A DNA stretch of 64,000 nt from UBA2287 sp964479665 (GTDB lineage Bacteria; Bacteroidota; Bacteroidia; Bacteroidales; Tenuifilaceae). Positions within the stretch are counted from its first letter, which is position 1. Each line of letters opens with the position of its first letter. Below, one piece after another: positions 1 through 9,583 of this stretch. The notes under the pieces were generated by a model. That model was not told the origin of the DNA, did not search any database, and was given only the letters and a program-made list of their open reading frames with translations. A program made the translations under genes and the position numbers. The stretch lies in assembly GCA_964479665.1 (NCBI GenBank), contig CAYZNN010000012.1, forward strand, positions 18,177 to 82,176. The letters run 5' to 3'.

Positions 1-12
1 AAATTAGTAGTA

Positions 13-1518
13 TTACTGAACAGCTGCTAAGGCATTAATCGACCCCCATCCGAAATTGGCATTACGGTTGGGATAGAAATATGCCGACTGCTGCATCTTT
101 GCAAGAACCTGAGCCCTAGTCCATGTAGGGTTTTTGCTCCAAATAAGTGCAGCAATACCCGCTGTTGTTGCGGTTGCTACCGAAGAGCCCCCAACGTAGT
201 TCCTTGTGTTGTCGTAAAAACCTAGGCAAACCGAGGTTCTGTCGCTATTACTTGCCCGTTGCATCACAACGGTAAAATCTATCTTGCTCCCTTTATGGCA
301 AACGGCGCACTCGGTGTAGCCCGAGCCATCGGTAATTCCCGTTACTGCCACAGTTTCATTCATGTTGGCCGGAAAAATAACACCCACAAAGTTGGTAAAG
401 GTGGTCGAAGTTCCACCGGCGGCTACAATCAGCTTCCCTTTCGAGTAGGCATATTTAACAGCATCACTAATGCTCCCAACCGAGAAAATATGGCCAATTG
501 ACATGGAAATAACCTTTACCTCGTTTCGGTTAGCCAGTTCGGTAAGCGCTCGGCTAACACCTCTTTGCTCGTGGTAACCATCGAGCACAACATCGCCGGT
601 TGCCCTATAGGCAATAAGGTTGGAGTTGTAGGCTACCCCAACTGGCATGTTCCGGTCGTTTCGGGGCGATGCAATGGTGGCTCCCATTAGCGTTCCATGG
701 CCGCATTTGTCGTTGGGGCCATCGGTGGTTGTGCTCCATGGCCAGAATGAATCGACAAAAACGCCATATTTCAATATTGTGCGACCGGTTGAGTAGCCTT
801 GATTGAAGTTTGAGCCCAGTAGCGATTGCGACGATGAAATGCCAGTGTCGATCAATCCAATGGTGATACCACTTCCTGTACTGTAGTTCCAGGCGCTTTG
901 TATGTTGTGCTTAGCATAGGTCCACGACACCTGGCAATTTGGTGCTGCTGTTGTATAATCGGCAGTATTAATAGTTTCAGGGTCGGTTGAGCAGCCCGAA
1001 CTGCTTCTCAATTCTGGTTCTTGCTGAAAATATTGATATCCCGATGGTTCCATGTAGCGGATGTTGCTATTCTCTTTCAACCTTTTAACTGTTTCAAAAT
1101 CGGTTACATAAACATCGATAAAGTTAAGTTCTTTCCCTTCAGCAATCAGGATGCTTTCCCCTTTTCGAAGATTTTCAGATTTAGCTCCTTCCAAACGCTC
1201 AATGGTAGCAATTATTTCACCCTTAACGGCCTCTTCTTTCTCAGTTTTTGTAGTTGAGAAAGGTGAGTCGGAATAGCCTACCGTAAGGACATTATTACCA
1301 TTGGTAAGGGCACTCCAAAGCACGAAAGCGTCTACCTTATTCCAATTAAAGTCGCCTTCCTTTTCGAGTTGAGAGCGAATTATTGCATTTATTTCTTTGC
1401 CACTTAGGGCCTTTAATTCATTGTTATTGGCCAGATAACTTCTAGTTTCATCGACTTTGTTACAAGCGAAAAGAATAAAAAGGGTTGCAAGGACCCCAAA
1501 AAGGTTTAGTTTTTTCAT
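13..1518 (-). CDS. Subtilisin-like (S8 family) serine protease, lipoprotein
   Basis: A 501-residue secreted protease. The N-terminus is a lipoprotein signal peptide ending in a lipobox-like FILFAC, with Cys19 as the likely acylation site, so the enzyme is probably membrane-anchored. A propeptide-like region of about 150 residues precedes the S8 domain. The catalytic triad is visible as Asp224 (GLIDTG), His274 (CGHGT) and Ser446 (GGSSVATA, in place of the usual GTSMA). The oxyanion-hole Asn expected after VAAG is Gly369. The domain runs to the last residue, and no type IX secretion C-terminal domain follows. Substrate unknown; extracellular protein degradation is inferred. The upstream gene is recQ on the same strand, 114 bp away. 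Confidence 0.88.
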   Translation of the reverse strand: MKKLNLFGVLATLFILFACNKVDETRSYLANNNELKALSGKEINAIIRSQLEKEGDFNWNKVDAFVLWSALTNGNNVLTVGYSDSPFSTTKTEKEEAVKGEIIATIERLEGAKSENLRKGESILIAEGKELNFIDVYVTDFETVKRLKENSNIRYMEPSGYQYFQQEPELRSSSGCSTDPETINTADYTTAAPNCQVSWTYAKHNIQSAWNYSTGSGITIGLIDTGISSSQSLLGSNFNQGYSTGRTILKYGVFVDSFWPWSTTTDGPNDKCGHGTLMGATIASPRNDRNMPVGVAYNSNLIAYRATGDVVLDGYHEQRGVSRALTELANRNEVKVISMSIGHIFSVGSISDAVKYAYSKGKLIVAAGGTSTTFTNFVGVIFPANMNETVAVTGITDGSGYTECAVCHKGSKIDFTVVMQRASNSDRTSVCLGFYDNTRNYVGGSSVATATTAGIAALIWSKNPTWTRAQVLAKMQQSAYFYPNRNANFGWGSINALAAVQ

Positions 1519-1632
1519 TGTAAGTGGTTTGTTGGTTAAAGGTTAAATTAGGGTAATATTATATGCTTTCAAATATATAAAAAAGGTGATATATGCAATT
1601 AATTATAGGCATAAAAATAGGTATATTTTCTA

Positions 1633-3549
1633 TTAAAAGTTGTTTGTGTTTGACCAAGAAAGTTCCCCATTCTCAAACCTTACTATTTTTCCATTATCGA
1701 GGAGCCATCGAATAACTGACAAAGTTTTATTGGGCGAACTCTTTATGCTATCTACCAGCATTTCAGTATTAATGGGTTTTTCTTGTAATCTGTTTTTAAT
1801 TTGATCGAGGATCAAATCGAATTGATATTTACTTATATCCAATTCATTGCGTGAAGTACAGGTGTCGCAGCGGCCGCAACGTGGAGCCTCCTTTTCGCCA
1901 AAATATTCGAGAAGCGATTGGCTTCGGCATTTAGTGGTACCAGAGGCATAGTTAATCATTGAGTTAATTCGCGAAAGGTACCTTTCCTTTCGCTGGTGGT
2001 AGTCGGAGGGAGAGATGTAAAGGTTCTTTGGGTCTAAACGTTCTTCGGTATAAATTAGTAAGGGAGTTTTTTTACGGGGGATGTAATTGAGCACGTGGGC
2101 TCTGCCCAACTTAATAAGGTTTTCGGTAACCGATTTAAGGGGCATTCCGGCAATTTTAGCTAGATACTGCTCATCAATTTTCACATAGTCAGAAAACACT
2201 CCAGCGTAGTTCCGAAGTATAACCTTAATGAATGCATCCATGTTGGCGTTGGCAACCTGATATTTGTATAGCTCGTTTTTTCCCATCAAAAACATGAGTC
2301 GGCTGGGGTTGTCAATTTCGTCGGTAAGTTCAATATAACCTCCCCTTTCGAGAATTTTAAGCGAGCTGTACGCATGGGTTGCGCTTATTCTGTATGAAGT
2401 ACAAAACTCCATTAGGTTGAAATCGTAAACTTCGTTTTTTCCGGCACCTATGGCTACACCAAGGTAGGAGCCCAGCGCTTCGTAGCAACGTTTGATATCG
2501 TCGAGAGGAGGAAAGGCCGAAGCAATTCGCTGATCGATTTTCGATTTATCGGCATTGTTGTAAAGTAAAATGGCATAAGCCAATTTGCCATCGCGACCAC
2601 CGCGTCCGGCTTCCTGAAAATAGGCCTCGGGAGAGTCGGGTAGGTCGAGATGCGCAACGAAACGCACGTCGGGCTTATCGATTCCCATGCCAAATGCATT
2701 GGTAGACACAATGATTCGGGCTTTACCCTTTTGCCACTCTTCCTGTTTTTTATTTCTAATATCGGTCGATAGACCCGCATGGTAGTAATCGGCAGATATG
2801 CCTTCCTTCTGAAGCATTGTAGCAACTTCCTGCGTTTTTTGGCGGTTTCGAACGTAAATAACGCCTGTACCCGGAATGTTGTTTACAATCTTCATCAGTT
2901 GCTTGTTTTTGTCTTCAACATGCCTAACAAGGTAAACGAGGTTCTTGCGTTCAAAGCTCATTTTGAAAACCCGTTTTTCACGAAAAAGGAGTTTCTCCTG
3001 TATGTCGTCAACTACCTCGGGGGTAGCAGTTGCAGTAACTGCCAAAACGGGTACATTGGGAACTAGGCTACGCAGTTCGGCAATTCGAAGGTACGAGGGC
3101 CTAAAGTCGTATCCCCATTGTGATATGCAATGCGACTCGTCGATTGCCAGCAGATTTACATTCAACTTTGCAAGACGAACCTTAAATAATTCTGTTTCAA
3201 TTCTTTCGGGCGAAAGATATAAGAATTTATAATCACCGTAGGCGCAGTTGTCGAGCGTTATATCTATTTCATGACGTGTTAGTCCGGAATGAAGGGCTGC
3301 CGCTTTAATACCCCTATTTTTCAGGTTCTCAACCTGATCCTTCATGAGGGCAATAAGGGGTGTTATTACAAGGCAAATACCATCTTTGGCCAAGGCTGGC
3401 ACCTGAAAAGTAATGGACTTTCCACCGCCGGTTGGCATAAGTGCTAGGGTGTCGTTGCCATCGTAAACGGACTTGATAATATCTTCCTGTATAGATCGGA
3501 ACGAACTGTAACCCCAGTATTTAAAAAGTATCTGTTGGAATAGATTCAT
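1633..3549 (-). CDS. recQ: ATP-dependent DNA helicase RecQ
   Basis: A 638-residue superfamily 2 helicase that unwinds DNA 3' to 5' in recombination and replication-fork repair. Motif I (MPTGGGKS, near residue 40), the DEAH-type box DESHCISQWGYDFRPSY with the RecQ-specific aromatic-rich loop, and motif VI (QEAGRGGRDG) are all readable. The RecQ zinc-binding domain follows, with the cysteines of CRSQSLLEYF and CGRCDTC. The last 70 or so residues do not obviously form an HRDC domain and look like a winged-helix tail, as in many Bacteroidetes RecQ proteins. Length is normal for the family. It is the first gene of the minus-strand pair with the S8 protease. Confidence 0.95.
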   Translation of the reverse strand: MNLFQQILFKYWGYSSFRSIQEDIIKSVYDGNDTLALMPTGGGKSITFQVPALAKDGICLVITPLIALMKDQVENLKNRGIKAAALHSGLTRHEIDITLDNCAYGDYKFLYLSPERIETELFKVRLAKLNVNLLAIDESHCISQWGYDFRPSYLRIAELRSLVPNVPVLAVTATATPEVVDDIQEKLLFREKRVFKMSFERKNLVYLVRHVEDKNKQLMKIVNNIPGTGVIYVRNRQKTQEVATMLQKEGISADYYHAGLSTDIRNKKQEEWQKGKARIIVSTNAFGMGIDKPDVRFVAHLDLPDSPEAYFQEAGRGGRDGKLAYAILLYNNADKSKIDQRIASAFPPLDDIKRCYEALGSYLGVAIGAGKNEVYDFNLMEFCTSYRISATHAYSSLKILERGGYIELTDEIDNPSRLMFLMGKNELYKYQVANANMDAFIKVILRNYAGVFSDYVKIDEQYLAKIAGMPLKSVTENLIKLGRAHVLNYIPRKKTPLLIYTEERLDPKNLYISPSDYHQRKERYLSRINSMINYASGTTKCRSQSLLEYFGEKEAPRCGRCDTCTSRNELDISKYQFDLILDQIKNRLQEKPINTEMLVDSIKSSPNKTLSVIRWLLDNGKIVRFENGELSWSNTNNF

Positions 3550-3643
3550 GTATAACCTTAGAACTCATTTTAGGGATTTGGATCGTTTATAGTTTAAGAT
3601 GTGGGTTGCTTGCCCTGAGGTTCCCGAAGGGTCAGTTGTCAGC

Positions 3644-3760
3644 TTAGTTGATAGTTGTTAGTTGATAGTTGTTAGTTGATGGTTGATGGTTGATGGTTGA
3701 ATTCGCATCACTCCCGTCTTCCAACTTCTCACTTCAGACTTCAGACTTCGAACCTCGGTC
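3644..3760. repeat. Short tandem repeats in the recQ upstream spacer
   Basis: Two perfect 14-bp units (TTAGTTGATAGTTG) at 3644-3671 run into 7-bp units (GTTGATG) up to about 3700. A second, CT-rich direct repeat (ACTTCAG units, about 3728-3760) follows. The repeats lie in the 253-bp spacer between recQ and the next gene and do not code. Similar low-complexity spacers are common in Bacteroidetes; no function is evident. Confidence 0.7.
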
Positions 3761-3802
3761 TTCAGTTTACATTAATCCAATATCCAATCAACTCCCAAAA
3801 AA

Positions 3803-4318
3803 TCAAAACAGCTCTTTTACCTCCTTCTTAATATAATCAATGGCTATGGCGGTTGGGTGATGATCGAGTTCCACAATCCTTTCGAGTATGCCTTGGCTTA
3901 AACTGATCGATGGGTCCTTGGGGTTTATTTTTTCGGCACTAGTACCAATTAGTTTCACCATGTTATCCTTTGCATTTTTTACAAGTTCCCAAGTTGCACT
4001 GCTCACATAAAGTTGTTGCGAGAGGTTATGCTCCCATTCAGCCCTTATGCTTGCTAAAAGTGCAGAGTGGAGTTTATGAACAGTCATTCCAGGTTCGTTA
4101 ACTCTTACAAGCAACGATTCGGGAGAAATTCGTTCGAGAAAGAGAATAATCCGTTCGTAGGCCTGAAGGCGAATTGGCAGCGAAATTTTTTGGTTATTTT
4201 GGGTGAGTTCAGCCTTACGGCGTTGGGTTTCCTCGCGAAGCATTCGTTGGATTGCAAGATAACCTGCCAGGAATACGAGTAAGGCTGGAAGTACTATTTT
4301 TAGGAGTTCAACTAGCAT
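3803..4318 (-). CDS. Conserved hypothetical membrane-anchored protein
   Basis: A 171-residue protein with one N-terminal membrane helix (residues 3-22, LLKIVLPALLVFLAGYLAI) followed by a basic, charged, largely helical cytoplasmic or periplasmic part. It resembles the small uncharacterised Bacteroidetes proteins that begin with one helix and an R/E-rich amphipathic segment containing an IRLQAYERI-type stretch. No catalytic motif is seen and no function is assigned. It is transcribed away from the aminotransferase gene; the 107-bp spacer between them must hold both promoters. Confidence 0.75.
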   Translation of the reverse strand: MLVELLKIVLPALLVFLAGYLAIQRMLREETQRRKAELTQNNQKISLPIRLQAYERIILFLERISPESLLVRVNEPGMTVHKLHSALLASIRAEWEHNLSQQLYVSSATWELVKNAKDNMVKLIGTSAEKINPKDPSISLSQGILERIVELDHHPTAIAIDYIKKEVKELF

Positions 4319-4366
4319 TTGTTTTTATTTTTAGGGGTAGTTTTACAAATATGCGTATTTAAAATA

Positions 4367-4374
4367 TAACTTTG
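4367..4374 (+). promoter_or_regulatory. Putative -7 element of the aminotransferase gene
   Basis: TAACTTTG matches the Bacteroidetes -7 consensus TAnnTTTG and lies 52 bp before the start codon at 4426. No convincing -33 TTG is seen at the right distance, so the call rests on the -7 box alone. Confidence 0.45.
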
Positions 4375-4425
4375 AAGTTTTAATTTCAGAAAATGTATTA
4401 ATTGAATTAACTGGTTACAAAAATA

Positions 4426-5625
4426 ATGGATATGGAAAAACTATCGGATAGGCTCATGCAGCTTTCGGTTTCGCAAACCTTAGCAATGTCGCAGCGATGC
4501 AAAGATTTACAGAGGCAGGGAGTTAACGTTATTGATTTGAGCGTTGGTGAGCCCGATTTCAATACTCCTGACTTTGTAAAGGATGAAGCAAAAAGGGCCA
4601 TTGACCAGAATATTACCTTTTATTCCCCCGTACCTGGCTTCCCCGATCTGCTTGAGGCTATTTCTTCCAAACTCAAGCGAGAGAATGGCCTTAATTACCA
4701 ACCTGCACAAATTATTGTGTCCAATGGTGCCAAGCAATCGCTTGCCAACGTAATCCTTTCATTAGTTGACAAAGGGGACGAGGTAATTGTTCCTGCGCCC
4801 TATTGGGTTAGCTATGTAGAGTTAGTAAAGTTGGCTGAAGGTAAGAGTGTTGTGATTCAAACATCGTTGGAATCGGATTTTAAAATAACCCCTAAACAGC
4901 TGGAGCAGGCCATTACTCCCAAAACCCGAATGCTAATTCTTTGCTCGCCTTCGAACCCTACCGGAAGTGTATATACCCGCGCCGAATTGGAAGCATTAGC
5001 CAAGGTTTTGGAAAAACACCCAAATGTTTTTATAATTTCCGATGAAATTTATGAGTACATCAATTTTGTTGGAAAGCACGAGAGTATAGGACAGTTCGAG
5101 TCTATTTTCGATAGGGTAGTGATTGTGAATGGTGTTTCGAAGGGATATGCAATGACTGGTTGGCGAATTGGTTACTGTGCCGCGCCCCTTTGGGTTGCAA
5201 AAGCCTGCAATAAACTTCAGGGACAGACTACCACCGGCCCCAATTCAATAGCTCAAAAAGCTGCCACGGTGGCAATTAATTCCGATGGAGCATTTCCGGC
5301 TACTATGTGTAAGGCTTTTGAGAAACGTAGAAACTTAGTGTACGAAAGGCTAATTGCCATGGCCGGAGTTAATGCCAATATGCCCCAGGGTGCATTCTAT
5401 TTTTTCCCTGAAGTAAAGGACCTGTTTGGAAAAGCCAATGGCGACGAAGTTATATCAAATTCATCGGATCTGGCCATGTACCTCTTAAACTCAGCAAACG
5501 TTGCCCTTGTTCCTGGTAGCGCATTTGGAGCCCCCGATTATATTAGATTGTCGTATGCTGCTTCAGAAGCCAGCCTGGTAGAAGCAATGAATAGAATAGA
5601 ATCAGCCATTAAGCAATTAAAGTAG
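4426..5625 (+). CDS. Pyridoxal-phosphate aminotransferase class I (aspartate aminotransferase type)
   Basis: A 399-residue fold-type I aminotransferase. The N-terminal stretch (VIDLSVGEPDFNTPDFV), CSPSNPTGSVY near residue 170, ISDEIYEYINF, and the PLP-binding lysine in VSKGYAMTGWRIGY identify it as the aspartate aminotransferase I-gamma type that transfers the amino group of aspartate to 2-oxoglutarate. Substrate preference (aspartate, prephenate or others) cannot be fixed from sequence. An ATG two codons downstream (4432) is an equally possible start. It is monocistronic, with a degenerate MITE-like repeat directly after it. Confidence 0.92.
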   Translation: MDMEKLSDRLMQLSVSQTLAMSQRCKDLQRQGVNVIDLSVGEPDFNTPDFVKDEAKRAIDQNITFYSPVPGFPDLLEAISSKLKRENGLNYQPAQIIVSNGAKQSLANVILSLVDKGDEVIVPAPYWVSYVELVKLAEGKSVVIQTSLESDFKITPKQLEQAITPKTRMLILCSPSNPTGSVYTRAELEALAKVLEKHPNVFIISDEIYEYINFVGKHESIGQFESIFDRVVIVNGVSKGYAMTGWRIGYCAAPLWVAKACNKLQGQTTTGPNSIAQKAATVAINSDGAFPATMCKAFEKRRNLVYERLIAMAGVNANMPQGAFYFFPEVKDLFGKANGDEVISNSSDLAMYLLNSANVALVPGSAFGAPDYIRLSYAASEASLVEAMNRIESAIKQLK

Positions 5626-5647
5626 GCTTTTGTTGTATTTTTAATGT

Positions 5648-5800
5648 GGGGCTGTCTCAAAGGTCAAAAAATAACAACTCTATTTCTCTGAGCACCTCTG
5701 TGGCTCCTCAGAGAGTCTTTGTGTAACAGTGCTTTAAAAATTACACTGAGTCCTGAAGAGTTGTTCACCGAGAAACACCGAGGACTTTAGATTCACCCTC
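5648..5800 (+). repeat. MITE-like repeat, copy A (degenerate)
   Basis: A 153-bp non-coding element that starts GGGGCTGTCTCAAAGGTC and ends with GAGAAACACCGAGGACTTT followed by a degraded end. It is clearly related along its length to the element at 44368-44518 (shared TTTCTCTGAG, CTCCTCA and GAAACACCGAGGACTTT blocks in the same order). The right end is a poor inverted copy of the left, so this copy has decayed. The end sequence resembles the terminal repeats of IS families that begin GGGnTGTCTCAAA. Confidence 0.75.
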
Positions 5801-5827
5801 ACAATTTTTTGTGTTTAAATTCTAAGT

Positions 5828-6895
5828 ATGCCAGTAAATTTTTCTAAAAAAGTAAAGCGAACCATTGGCCTTTCTTTGGTTCTGGCAGTTTTAATAGGTT
5901 TAACAATTGGTTTAGTAGAAGGATATAGTGTTTATAGCCTAATGTTCAAACCAAATATTACAACCCATGGTAAAGAATTTGTTTTTTTGCGAATTCCAAC
6001 AGGCAGCAATTTTAATGAAGCGTACGGAATATTTCGGCAGTCTGGATATCTTATCGATTCCATTTCGTTTAAAAAGGCGGCCGCAAGCATGGGTTACAAC
6101 AGAAATGTAAAGCCTGGCCGCTACAAATTTACTCAAGGCATGAGCAATAGGGAAGTACTTGGGATTCTTAGGGCAGGTTTGCAAACACCTGTCAGGGTAA
6201 CTTTTGGTGGGTTCCGAGTGCCGCAACAGTTAGCCGGACGAATAGCATCCCAGCTCGAAATTGATTCTGCGGCACTCCTCATGTTCCTTAAATCGGATGC
6301 AGTTGCAAAAAAGTATGGGTTCAATGGCGAAACCTTCATTGCCATGTTTATTCCCAATACTTACGAATTTTATTGGAATACCACAATCGATGGTTTTTTG
6401 GACCGTATGAAGCGCGAATACGATGCGTTTTGGAATGACGATAGAACCTATAAAGCGGCCGATATTGGTTTGACTAAACTTAAAGTTTCAATTTTAGCAT
6501 CTATTGTGGAGGAGGAAACCATATTTTCGTCGGAAAGACCCCGTGTTGCAGGTGTTTATATGAACCGACTTGAACGAGGAATACCTTTGCAAGCCGACCC
6601 TACAGTTAAGTTTGCTGTGGGCGATTTTGGTTTGCGCCGCATTCTAACCCGCCATCTGAAAATAGACTCTCCCTATAATACCTACCTAATTAAGGGGCTT
6701 CCTCCTGGCCCTATTAATGCACCCAGCATTTCATCAATAGATGCTTTGCTTAATTACGAGCAGCATCAGTACTTGTACTTTTGTGCAAAATCCGATTTTT
6801 CGGGCTATCACGTTTTTGCTAAAACCCTAACCGAGCACAATCGGAACGCTCGCGAATATCAGGCTGCACTCAACAAACAGCGCATATTCCGGTAG
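5828..6895 (+). CDS. mltG: Endolytic peptidoglycan transglycosylase MltG
   Basis: A 355-residue inner-membrane lytic transglycosylase of the YceG-like family, which cuts nascent glycan strands and is thought to end their elongation. One N-terminal membrane helix (residues 12-36) is followed by a LysM-like region and the YceG domain. The catalytic glutamate lies in SIVEEET (residues 225-231); MNRLERGIPLQADPTV and LPPGPINAPS are the other family signatures. Length is normal. The start at 5828 is the only ATG that keeps the membrane helix. Confidence 0.95.
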   Translation: MPVNFSKKVKRTIGLSLVLAVLIGLTIGLVEGYSVYSLMFKPNITTHGKEFVFLRIPTGSNFNEAYGIFRQSGYLIDSISFKKAAASMGYNRNVKPGRYKFTQGMSNREVLGILRAGLQTPVRVTFGGFRVPQQLAGRIASQLEIDSAALLMFLKSDAVAKKYGFNGETFIAMFIPNTYEFYWNTTIDGFLDRMKREYDAFWNDDRTYKAADIGLTKLKVSILASIVEEETIFSSERPRVAGVYMNRLERGIPLQADPTVKFAVGDFGLRRILTRHLKIDSPYNTYLIKGLPPGPINAPSISSIDALLNYEQHQYLYFCAKSDFSGYHVFAKTLTEHNRNAREYQAALNKQRIFR

Positions 6896-7023
6896 TGTTT
6901 TTAAATGGAAATCCGGCTGTGTTAATAACTTGATGATAACTTATTACCTAGTTAGCAATGCGTTAACACGTCAATTCGTTTAAATCAATACATTTAGTTC
7001 AAATAAACCCTAAACCCTAGTGT

Positions 7024-8373
7024 ATGAAAAAGTTCAATCGTCTTTCGTACTATGCTCTGGTACTATTCCTAGGCATTTCTATCGGTTTCCTATCTTGTCA
7101 GAAAGAGGAAATTGCTAACAGAATTTATGAACAAGAAATTGCAATACCTAAAGCAACTTCGCTAACCGAGAATTTCGAAACAGGAACAAAAACAGCTTAT
7201 GCTGGGGCATCGGTTGTACTTTCTACAGGTTCGTGGTAAATGAGCGATGCCCTATTGGGTACCCTTACAACCGATAGAAAGAATGGAACCAAATCGGTTA
7301 GGATTGTGAATGCCGGAAAGTTAACCATGCAATTCGATAGATCAACAGGAGCAGGCACTGTTGTGGTGTACCATGCAGTGTTTGGAAGCGATGGTAGCAG
7401 CACCTGGGAGCTGTACGTTTCAGCCAATGGAGGGGTTTCTTGGTCAAAAGTTGGGTCGACAGTAACTACATCTTCAACAAACCTAAGTAAAGTTTCTTTT
7501 ACTGTTAACCAGTCGGGCAATGTACGATTCGAAATTCGAAAAGTAAGTGGGAGGGCTAACCGAATAAATATCGACGATTTTACATTTACCAATTATTTTG
7601 CCTCCACTGCTACCCGCGATAATAACATGGCAATGGGTAATCCTTCGGGTGCAGTAAGTAGCACTTCGTACCCCAATAACTACCTAATGACCAAAACCCA
7701 ATACACCCTATCGTATAGCGATAGCAAGAAAACCAGCAACTGGGTGTCGTGGCATTTAAGCAGCGCGTGGTTGGGCAGTACGCCTCGCCAGGACGATTTT
7801 AGAGCCGATGGTACTCTTCCTACGGGTTGGGTAAGGGTTGGTGGAACCGATTACAGCGGGTCGGGGTTCGATCGGGGACATATGTGTCCGAGTGCCGACA
7901 GGAAAGGTTCGGTAACCGATAATTCATCCACCTTTTTAATGACTAATATGGTGCCACAAGCGCCCAACAATAATCAGATAACATGGGGTAGCCTCGAAAA
8001 CTACTGCCGAACCTTAGTAAGTCAAGGCAACGAACTCTACATAATTTCAGGTCCTTGGGGTCAGGGAGGAACAGGATCTGCGGGTTACAAAACTACTATC
8101 TCAACCAAAAATATTGTAGTACCCATGCATGTTTGGAAAGTAATTGTAGTGCTGCCAGTTGGCAACAACGATGTTCACAGAGTATCCTCTAGTACACGCG
8201 TTATTGCGGTTTGGATGCCCAACACGCAAACTGTGAATGGCCAACCCTGGGGTTATTACCGTACAACGGTAGATTATATTGAAAGCCAAACCGGTTACGA
8301 TTTCCTTTCAATCGTACCTACTGCCATTCAGAGCGTTATTGAAGCAAAAGTAGATAACGGGCCTACCATTTAA
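7024..8373 (+). pseudogene. DNA/RNA non-specific endonuclease lipoprotein, interrupted by an in-frame stop
   Basis: Two reading frames in the same phase are separated only by a TAA at 7237-7239. The first (71 residues) has a lipoprotein signal (GFLSCQKEE). It ends ...STGSW, and the second continues at once with MSDALLGTLTTDRKNG, a beta-sandwich-like carbohydrate-binding or jelly-roll region, then a His-Me-finger endonuclease domain with the DRGH motif (GFDRGHMCPSADR) and the downstream Asn-rich MVPQAPNNNQ. A TAC or TAT (Tyr) codon instead of TAA would restore a 449-residue secreted nuclease. The second half has its own ATG but would lack an export signal. The interruption is either a real nonsense mutation or a base-call error. 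Confidence 0.85.
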
Positions 8374-8389
8374 TTAAAGATATCGATTT

Positions 8390-8438
8390 ACGGGGCTGAA
8401 TTAAAACCTTTGAATATTTTAATTCAGCCCCGTTCGTA
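8390..8438 (+). terminator. Intrinsic terminator after the nuclease gene
   Basis: A 17-bp perfect stem (8390-8406 pairs with 8417-8433; core ACGGGGCTGAATT) with a 10-nt loop, followed by a weak T-rich tail. It lies between the convergent nuclease and lysA genes and can serve both. Confidence 0.85.
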
Positions 8439-8440
8439 TT

Positions 8441-9583
8441 TTAGGTATTACAAGCAGCTACTTCGCTTCCCTCGAATACCGCTGAAATTCCCGATCGAAG
8501 ATTGTATTGCGAACTCATCGATTCGCCATAGGCCCCAGCAGAGCGTATTACCAGTATGGCTCCCCTTTGTAATTTGGGCAAATGAACGCCCTGTGCAAAG
8601 GTATCGGAACTTTCGCAAACGGGGCCCACTACATCGTATTCCTGGTACTCATTACCGTTGGTATTGAAATGCTCAATGCTGTGTTTAGCCTGGTAAAGGG
8701 CCGGCCTAATGAGATTGTTCATGCCAGCATCTACAACAGCAAAAAGCCGTTCTTCGCTCTGTTTAATATATAGAACTTTGGTCAAAAGGTCGCCACATTG
8801 TCCAACAATTGAACGTCCTGGCTCGAAATGGACTTCTATATGTTTAGGAAGGTTTAGAATGCTGGCAAATGTTTCGAAGTACTCTCTAAAATTAGGAATA
8901 CTATTCAATCCAGGGGTTTCATAATCGATTCCCAAGCCTCCGCCTAAATTCATGTAGCTAATATTTAGGTAGCTATACTTTCGGTATACCTCGTTGGTAA
9001 AGTGTGCGAGTTGCTCAAATCGTTTCGAATCAGTAATTTGTGAGCCAATATGAACATGAAAGCCAACAAATTCCGCTCCCATGAGTTTAGGTAAGCATCC
9101 AATAGCTTCGAACAACTCAAGGGTACTTAAACCAAATTTATTGGTTCCCACTCCGGTAGTAATATACCTGTGCGTTCCGGCATCGATATTGGGATTGAGC
9201 CTCAATGCTATACGTGTTCTAGCGTTTTTCGATAATGAAATTTCGTTTACCACCAGCAATTCCTCTAACGACTCAACATGAAGGCAACGAATACCCTTGT
9301 CGATTGCAAATTCAATTTCGTAGTTGGTTTTTCCTACCCCAGCAAATACAATGGTATGAGCACCGAAACCTGCCGATATAGCAGCATCAATCTCATTTCC
9401 GCTTACACAGTCGGCTCCAAAGCCACGATTCGCAATGTGCCGAAGTATTTTAGGGTTTGAGTTTGCCTTAACTGCATAATGCAATTGGTATCCGAACCGA
9501 TTGGCTTCGTTTAGCGCACAGGTGAGCGTTTGCTCAAGCAGATTTAAATTATACCTATAAACAGGGGTTTCCATGGATTGCAA
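8441..9583 (-). CDS. lysA: Diaminopimelate decarboxylase
   Basis: A 380-residue fold-type III PLP enzyme that decarboxylates meso-diaminopimelate to L-lysine. The PLP lysine is in HYAVKANSNP (near residue 38); the glycine-rich phosphate loop is NLGGGLGIDYE; FEPGRSIVG and the active-site cysteine motif GPVCESSDTFAQ mark the C-terminal barrel. It overlaps the 3' end of the aspartokinase gene by 29 bp, so the two are cotranscribed and probably translationally coupled. ATG at 9574, three codons in, is an alternative start. Together they form the first and last dedicated steps of lysine synthesis. Confidence 0.95.
   Translation of the reverse strand: MQSMETPVYRYNLNLLEQTLTCALNEANRFGYQLHYAVKANSNPKILRHIANRGFGADCVSGNEIDAAISAGFGAHTIVFAGVGKTNYEIEFAIDKGIRCLHVESLEELLVVNEISLSKNARTRIALRLNPNIDAGTHRYITTGVGTNKFGLSTLELFEAIGCLPKLMGAEFVGFHVHIGSQITDSKRFEQLAHFTNEVYRKYSYLNISYMNLGGGLGIDYETPGLNSIPNFREYFETFASILNLPKHIEVHFEPGRSIVGQCGDLLTKVLYIKQSEERLFAVVDAGMNNLIRPALYQAKHSIEHFNTNGNEYQEYDVVGPVCESSDTFAQGVHLPKLQRGAILVIRSAGAYGESMSSQYNLRSGISAVFEGSEVAACNT

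Noticed and set aside
1021..1257. Plus-strand ORF of 78 codons inside the S8 protease gene (example of many antisense frames)
   Set aside because: It is a shadow of the real gene on the other strand and shows no domain, spacing or codon support; all such frames were left out.
13..1518. Type IX secretion sorting domain on the S8 protease
   Set aside because: The protein ends directly with the protease fold, and it has a lipoprotein signal instead.
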